12,400 nt of DNA from DATNNN01 sp035601815 (GTDB taxonomy: Bacteria > Pseudomonadota > Alphaproteobacteria > Rhizobiales > Xanthobacteraceae): the NCBI GenBank assembly GCA_035601815.1, contig DATNNN010000057.1, forward strand, positions 1 to 12,400, read 5' to 3'. The position numbers and the translations under genes are program-made. The notes beneath the pieces are model-generated. The model was not told the origin of the DNA, made no database searches, and worked only from the letters and a program-made list of their open reading frames with translations. This document shows positions 9,321 through 12,400 of this stretch, one piece after another. Position 1 is the first letter of the stretch; every line of letters starts with the position of its first letter.

Positions 9321-10754
9321 CTAGTCCGCCAGCTTTAATATCTTCTGGCAAACCTTCTCACCAAGGTAATCGCGCAATGAACCGCCGGTGACTGGTCCGC
9401 CATCTTTTGATAAGCGAGCGATCGCTTGCCCGACTAATACTTCCCATGGCTTATTACTTATCAGTCCGACGAGAATATTGCGGATGGACTTGATATCGTG
9501 ATCTTTCCGATCGTAACCGCTATTCAAGAACTCACTAACATCGGCATGATATTGGTGGTCAACATTAGGACCGAGCCATCTCGACATAGTCATTTGAAGC
9601 GCCTCCCAATCAGTTCCTGCTAGAGCCAGCACTTCGTTGCTCAACATTAGGTTTTCCGCAGAGCGGCAGCCCAGACGCATGCGTATGACATGCCCAACGT
9701 CGTCGATAAGTTCTGGATGCAAATCCCGATCACGAAGCGAATAACCCTTTGCGTCATCATATACGGCTTCAATTATGTTATTTACTTCAGTTTCAAACTC
9801 CGCAAAACGTGCCTCTCCATCAACAACGCAAGGAAAAATGCGCAGTCGGCCCTCAGAGGAACGTACGGCCTGTTGCCACAAACGCTCATCATCTTCGCCT
9901 TCCACTAACAAAATCGGAGCTTGGTTGAATACATTCGACAGCGGATGGGCCCCGAAAATCGGAAGTATGGCACGATCCACATCGCTGACCACTTTGAATG
10001 TAAGTGAAGTATCACCGCGCTGCATGAAAGCAACGACGGTTTGTTCCCGGTTTGCCAACGAGGCTAGCAGCGCCGTGCTGTGCGTCGCCAATATCAGCGT
10101 CATAGGGATGTCCTTAATGGCATCGACTATGAATCCGCCGAGACGATCTTGAAGATCGGGGTGAAGGTGCACATCGGGTTCATCAACCAGCAGCACGTTG
10201 TTCTTGCCAGGTTCACAATCTTTGGCGAAAGCAAGAAACTCAATGCCGAGTGAAATTAATTCTGACTCTCCGCTACTAATCGTTTCGGCGGTAACCTCTG
10301 AATTCGTAGTCCGATCAAACAAGCGAAACGCTCTGTTGCGGTCACGAACAAGACGTACGCGATCTAAAAGTAAATTGAGTTTTTCGACCGTCGCGTCAAA
10401 CGTTCGCGGAGCATATCGGACCGGCTCGCGTTCAATTTCTAGGAGAACGCTCATCTCCAACAGTCGGAAGAGCGCGGTAGTTTGCTGGCGAAAATTGGAG
10501 GCCTGATTCCGACGGCGTTGGCCGACCATCCAATTTGGATCTTGGCCTATGGCCTGTTCGACACCGGCCTCGTATTGAAGAGAACCACCCCGTTCAGGGC
10601 TGATGTAGCGAATTTTTCCAAAGCCCTCCCGTCCAGTAAGGTGCTCGTCTACTTGTTTTAGAAGGTAGCTTTTCCCGCATCCGTTTTTTCCAAGGATTAC
10701 GTTCAGTTTCGAAAGCACACGGAGTGTAAAACCACCCAAATTGTCTATGTCCAT
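9321..10754 (-). CDS. ABC-type ATPase fused to a TOPRIM/DUF4435-like domain (OLD/PARIS-like candidate defence protein)
   Basis: The 477-residue protein has two parts. Residues 1-265 form an SMC/ABC-like ATPase: Walker A GKNGCGKS (22-29), the YISPERGG segment (50-57), signature ISSGESE (159-165), Walker B VLLVDEP (187-193) and switch histidine His225 in LATHS. Residues about 278-375 look like a TOPRIM/DUF4435-type nuclease fold: ILLVEGEDDERLW with Glu285, YSLRDRD with Asp342 and Asp344, and CRSAENLML with Glu367. The order resembles OLD-family nucleases and, in the VEG.DD..W and S.EN.. motifs, the AriA-AriB pair of PARIS fused into one chain, but it is shorter than either. The ATG at 10752-10754 is the first start after an in-frame stop, and no strong ribosome binding site precedes it. 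Nucleotide makeup is AT-richer than nuo, which suggests transfer. A role in phage defence is inferred from the family and the island context. Confidence 0.8.
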   Translation of the reverse strand: MDIDNLGGFTLRVLSKLNVILGKNGCGKSYLLKQVDEHLTGREGFGKIRYISPERGGSLQYEAGVEQAIGQDPNWMVGQRRRNQASNFRQQTTALFRLLEMSVLLEIEREPVRYAPRTFDATVEKLNLLLDRVRLVRDRNRAFRLFDRTTNSEVTAETISSGESELISLGIEFLAFAKDCEPGKNNVLLVDEPDVHLHPDLQDRLGGFIVDAIKDIPMTLILATHSTALLASLANREQTVVAFMQRGDTSLTFKVVSDVDRAILPIFGAHPLSNVFNQAPILLVEGEDDERLWQQAVRSSEGRLRIFPCVVDGEARFAEFETEVNNIIEAVYDDAKGYSLRDRDLHPELIDDVGHVIRMRLGCRSAENLMLSNEVLALAGTDWEALQMTMSRWLGPNVDHQYHADVSEFLNSGYDRKDHDIKSIRNILVGLISNKPWEVLVGQAIARLSKDGGPVTGGSLRDYLGEKVCQKILKLAD

Positions 10755-10849
10755 TACCCGCGACCCATAGTCAGCCTAGTAGGGCTAAAAAAACCGCATG
10801 ACAGGTCCCGCGAGTCCAGGTGTCTTCTGCCTCAGACCAGCACTTGCAC

Positions 10850-10877
10850 GTTAAAGTCGTGTATTAGCAAACGTCAA
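10850..10877 (-). promoter_or_regulatory. Candidate promoter of the ATPase gene
   Basis: Read on the minus strand, TTGACG (10872-10877) and TTTAAC (10850-10855) are separated by 16 bases, matching 5 of 6 and 4 of 6 of the sigma70 boxes. This would start a transcript near 10843 with a leader of about 90 bases before the ATPase ATG. A near-palindrome TGTCA-gt-TGACG overlaps the -35 box and could be an operator. The 167-base gap between the two genes makes an independent promoter plausible. Confidence 0.35.
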
Positions 10878-10921
10878 CTGACACAACTTTACTCCGCCGC
10901 CATCCTTCTCCGTCCGAGCGG

Positions 10922-11113
10922 CTAGGAGCGATCGCGATAGGTTTCGACCGGAGGCGACGTGGCCCAAACCATCGCGTCGGCTTGCTCCCACTTTTTGATC
11001 GCTTTTAGACGTGCGCGCCCTTGATCGGGCGGCACCTCAATGCGCTGATACCGGCGCTCGCGCCACTCGGCGACGCGAGCCCAACGGCGGCTAAGAGGAA
11101 GAAGCGGTTTCAT
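10922..11113 (-). CDS. Small orphan protein of 63 residues, function unknown
   Basis: I do not recognise this protein. It is preceded by a textbook GGAGG ribosome binding site (plus-strand CCTCC at 11121-11125) 7 bases before the ATG at 11111-11113, the best such site in the island, so it is probably translated. The product is basic and tryptophan/arginine-rich in its first half (LSRRWARVAEWRERRYQRIE), with an Ala/Lys helix-like middle (RLKAIKKWEQADAMVWA). No signal peptide or membrane segment is seen. It lies between the XRE repressor and the ATPase on the same strand, so it could be a small partner or regulator of either. That link is only positional. Confidence 0.5.
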   Translation of the reverse strand: MKPLLPLSRRWARVAEWRERRYQRIEVPPDQGRARLKAIKKWEQADAMVWATSPPVETYRDRS

Positions 11114-11156
11114 TTTGAAGCCTCCACGCGCGTTTGGAGCTTACGATAAGCCGATT

Positions 11157-11311
11157 CGGAGGCCCGGGACTAACAGCGGGCCGCCGCGAGGGCGCTGTCC
11201 GGGCCCCGGGCAGTATTCCGGACAGTTTTGGCGTCGGTTGCATTCCCGGCGAGCCGCCCGGAGATTTCCCCGCTCCCCGGGCCCGCCGAGCGCTGGTGGT
11301 CGCGGTCACCG
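11157..11311. other. Very GC-rich, hairpin-dense intergenic block
   Basis: This block stands out from the AT-richer island; the line 11161-11220 is about 78 percent GC by count. It contains a perfect 6-base inverted repeat GGCCCG/CGGGCC (11161-11166 and 11177-11182). It also contains a perfect 8-base inverted repeat CTGTCCGG/CCGGACAG (11195-11202 and 11218-11225), which is followed by TTTT on the plus strand. Open frames here have no ribosome binding site or recognisable protein. It may be a terminator-like or structured spacer, or a fragment of foreign DNA. I cannot decide. Confidence 0.35.
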
Positions 11312-11320
11312 ACAAGCCTA

Positions 11321-11563
11321 TCAACTTTTCACTGAAACGACTTCCTTAATCGCCTTTTGGGGATTGAAACCTATGGCCTCAGCGAACGCGAGAAATTCGA
11401 CGACATCTACACGGCGCTGACCGCTTTCAACCGTCGCAACGTACGACTGGTAACGGCGAAGTTTTGCAGCCACCGCCGCCTGCGTAAGCCCTGCCCTTTT
11501 TCGCTCATCAACAAGCAGCCGACGCACCGCTTGATGTCGCGCTGATCGCAATGTCTTTGACAT
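11321..11563 (-). CDS. XRE-family helix-turn-helix transcriptional regulator
   Basis: The 80-residue, single-domain protein has a Cro/CI-type helix-turn-helix from about residues 14 to 67: VRRLLVDERKRAGLTQAAVA, then AKLRRYQSYVATVESGQRRV, then the LAFAEAIG helix. The LTQ..VA.KL and YVATVESGQR elements are the usual second and recognition helices. I chose the ATG at 11561-11563. The frame can be extended 33 bases to a TTG, but that adds residues outside the domain and runs through a perfect palindrome better read as an operator. It is divergent from the excisionase-like gene, 108 bases away, so it probably controls that gene and itself. No fused peptidase or toxin domain is present. Confidence 0.85.
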   Translation of the reverse strand: MSKTLRSARHQAVRRLLVDERKRAGLTQAAVAAKLRRYQSYVATVESGQRRVDVVEFLAFAEAIGFNPQKAIKEVVSVKS

Positions 11564-11572
11564 GTACGTTGC

Positions 11573-11587
11573 CCCAGGTGTCCTGGG
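11573..11587. promoter_or_regulatory. Palindromic candidate operator CCCAGGTGTCCTGGG
   Basis: This is a perfect 6-base inverted repeat with a 3-base spacer, 9 bases upstream of the XRE start codon, in the gap between two divergent regulator genes. That position and size fit autorepression by a small XRE protein. Binding is inferred. Confidence 0.4.
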
Positions 11588-11596
11588 ATGAAACAA

Positions 11597-11617
11597 ATAA
11601 TCCGATTTGCAGATTAT
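11597..11617. promoter_or_regulatory. AT-rich inverted repeat in the divergent regulatory gap
   Basis: ATAATC (11597-11602) and GATTAT (11612-11617) form a perfect 6-base inverted repeat with a 9-base spacer. It lies in the AT-rich stretch that must contain the promoters for both divergent genes. I could not assign clear -35/-10 pairs on either strand, so it may be either a second operator or part of a promoter. Confidence 0.3.
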
Positions 11618-11671
11618 CTAAAAATCAGATATTCCAGTGCGAGCTATAAGTTCTTGAGAGCGAGGCCAGCG

Positions 11672-11983
11672 ATGACCAAGCGAACGTCCCGCACCATCAG
11701 GTTTTTAGTTGAGCCGCGAGACGTGCCAGTGAACCAGGCGGCGCGCAGACTTCACCTAACTGAGGAAGAGTTCGAGGCGAAAAAGATATTTCTGTTCGAC
11801 CGCGGATTTCCGCACCCCGATACAACTACAGGCATGTATGACCTCAAGCTGATCGACGACTGGATGGACCGGAGAAGTCACACAGGCCGTCGGCTACCGA
11901 ATGCGGCAGACGGATTCGAGGCTCGCCTCAATCGTATTGCTGAGAAGAATGAGAAGAATTCACGACGGAAGAACGAGCATTGA
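11672..11983 (+). CDS. Excisionase-like small DNA-binding protein (integrase-associated family)
   Basis: The 103-residue protein contains a winged/MerR-like helix-turn-helix: VPVNQAARRLHLTEEEFEAK (19-38), then the diagnostic RGFPHPDTTTGMYD (44-57) and LKLIDDWMDRR (58-68). In alphaproteobacteria, proteins with the R/GFP.PD..TG.YD...ID.WMD pattern are commonly encoded directly upstream of a tyrosine integrase in tRNA-borne prophages and islands. They are thought to act as recombination directionality factors or regulators; this is from memory of the family. I chose the ATG at 11672-11674 because CGAGG precedes it by about 6 bases and the domain begins soon after. An in-frame ATG at 11588 would add 28 unlike residues through the operator region. 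The C-terminal 20 residues are highly charged. The expected integrase gene does not follow. Confidence 0.75.
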   Translation: MTKRTSRTIRFLVEPRDVPVNQAARRLHLTEEEFEAKKIFLFDRGFPHPDTTTGMYDLKLIDDWMDRRSHTGRRLPNAADGFEARLNRIAEKNEKNSRRKNEH

Positions 11984-12013
11984 CCGCCGTGCGCAACTGA
12001 AGCCTCAGCGGAA

Positions 12014-12054
12014 TTGGTTGGGGCTCCGTCTATGAGGACCGTAGACCCAACCAA
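12014..12054. repeat. Two-part stem-loop near the right end of the island
   Basis: TTGGTTGGG (12014-12022) and CCCAACCAA (12046-12054) are perfect 9-base inverted repeats. Inside them GTCTA (12028-12032) pairs with TAGAC (12042-12046), leaving a one-sided bulge and a 9-base loop. On the plus strand it is followed by As, and on the minus strand by only two Ts, so it is not a classic terminator on either strand. Its position between the excisionase-like gene and the arm-type repeats is where an integrase gene would usually sit. Confidence 0.5.
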
Positions 12055-12082
12055 AAAATATCAATCACTCTCGGGTCGATTG

Positions 12083-12115
12083 CACTCGGTTACACTTGGT
12101 TACAGAAATTACAGG
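12083..12115. repeat. Candidate integrase arm-type sites, right end
   Basis: CACTCGGTTACA (12083-12094) and CACTTGGTTACA (12093-12104) are tandem near-identical units with a 10-base period, followed by AAATTACAGG (12106-12115). GTTACAC and AAATTACAGG recur near attL. About 43 bases separate the cluster from the tRNA end. The helical-turn spacing and the sharing between both ends suggest integrase arm binding; this is inference. Confidence 0.45.
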
Positions 12116-12157
12116 AATCTCCAAAATTCAAAAAACTAACCTAAGTCATTGAAATAA

Positions 12158-12234
<77 letters not shown>

Positions 12235-12248
12235 AAAGGGATGCCGCT

Positions 12249-12277
12249 GAGGTAAGGCTCGGCCGGGCTCAAGTCAA
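12249..12277 (-). promoter_or_regulatory. Probable tRNA-Asp promoter
   Basis: On the minus strand, TTGACT (12272-12277) matches 5 of 6 bases of the -35 box. It is followed after 17 bases by TACCTC (12249-12254), a weak -10 box. Transcription would start about 8 bases before the mature tRNA 5' end, which is normal for alphaproteobacterial stable-RNA genes. It lies outside the island and so belongs to the chromosome. Confidence 0.4.
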
Positions 12278-12329
12278 GAAACCGCGCCCGGCGGCGCCCA
12301 CGATTGATTTCCGGCGCGAACCGGGCGAA

Positions 12330-12400
12330 ATGGCCGCGCCAGCGCCGATGAGCCAAGCTCCGAATCCTCCGCAACCCGAAGGCCGCCCCGAAAACGTGGT
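12330..12400 (+). CDS. Possible start of an unidentified protein gene (partial)
   Basis: From the ATG at 12330-12332 the frame is open to the window end and reads MAAPAPMSQAPNPPQPEGRP then ENV, a Pro/Ala-rich tail typical of a cytoplasmic N-terminus. A second in-frame ATG is at 12348-12350. The ribosome binding site is weak (GGGCGA). Only 23 codons are visible and GC-rich frames stay open by chance, so this is tentative and no function can be given. Confidence 0.25.
   Translation, partial: MAAPAPMSQAPNPPQPEGRPENV

Noticed and set aside
9191..9329. Repeated ACTAGTCCGC at 9191 and 9320
   Set aside because: The first copy matches 9 to 10 bases near the ATPase stop codon. Repeats of that length are expected by chance many times in 12 kb, and the flanks do not match.
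10764..10791. Hairpin with an adjacent A/T run before the ATPase gene as a terminator
   Set aside because: The AGCC/GGCT stem is only 4 bases, and the T run precedes the stem on the strand of the neighbouring genes, which is the wrong order for an intrinsic terminator.
11115..11420. Plus-strand small genes in the GC-rich block (including a TTG-started frame at 11134)
   Set aside because: They have no ribosome binding site, are Pro/Gly/Arg-rich without a domain, and overlap the 3' part of the well-supported XRE gene.
11564..11596. Longer XRE start at a TTG (11594-11596)
   Set aside because: The extension precedes the domain, uses a rare start codon and crosses the palindromic operator. The ATG at 11561-11563 fits the family length.

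Overview
The window is chromosomal DNA from a GC-rich alphaproteobacterium. The NADH dehydrogenase subunits have the residues and gene order typical of Rhizobiales/Hyphomicrobiales (nuoA to nuoJ, short NuoI, NuoG without the N7 cysteine motif). A tRNA-Asp gene lies just upstream of nuoA once the inserted DNA is discounted. The species cannot be named from the sequence.

Region 1 (1-8342, minus strand) is the proton-pumping NADH:quinone oxidoreductase (complex I) operon. It reads right to left as nuoA, B, C, D, E, F, G, H, I and the first 30 codons of nuoJ, which runs off the left edge. The genes overlap or lie within 10 bases of each other, so they are almost certainly one transcript. Together they give the NADH-oxidising module (E, F, G), the quinone-reducing connecting module (B, C, D, I) and the start of the membrane arm (A, H, J). 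All iron-sulfur ligands expected for clusters N1a, N1b, N3, N4, N5, N6a, N6b and N2 are visible.

Region 2 (8343-8995) holds the nuo leader and then a deletion scar. The C-terminal tail of an acyl-CoA ligase (minus strand) sits back to back with the C-terminal tail of a TRAP transporter large permease, DctM (plus strand). Both 5' parts are missing.

Region 3 (8996-12204) is a small integrated element of about 3.16 kb. A 47-base direct repeat of the tRNA-Asp 3' end, with one mismatch, marks both ends: a displaced fragment at 8996-9042 and the intact tRNA at 12158-12234. The element is visibly poorer in GC than the nuo genes; one sampled 60-base line is about 40 percent GC against about 73 percent in nuoF. 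It carries a 477-residue ABC-type ATPase fused to a TOPRIM/DUF4435-like domain (an OLD- or PARIS-like candidate defence protein), a 63-residue orphan protein with a strong ribosome binding site, an 80-residue XRE-type repressor, and a divergent 103-residue DNA-binding protein of the kind usually found beside tyrosine integrases. No integrase gene is present. Short repeated TTACA-type boxes near both ends look like integrase arm sites. The likely logic is a minimal tRNA-borne cargo element with a defence-like effector, a repressor and an excision-factor-like protein, which is either decayed or dependent on an integrase supplied in trans.

Region 4 (12235-12400) holds the tRNA promoter and possibly the first codons of an unidentified plus-strand gene.
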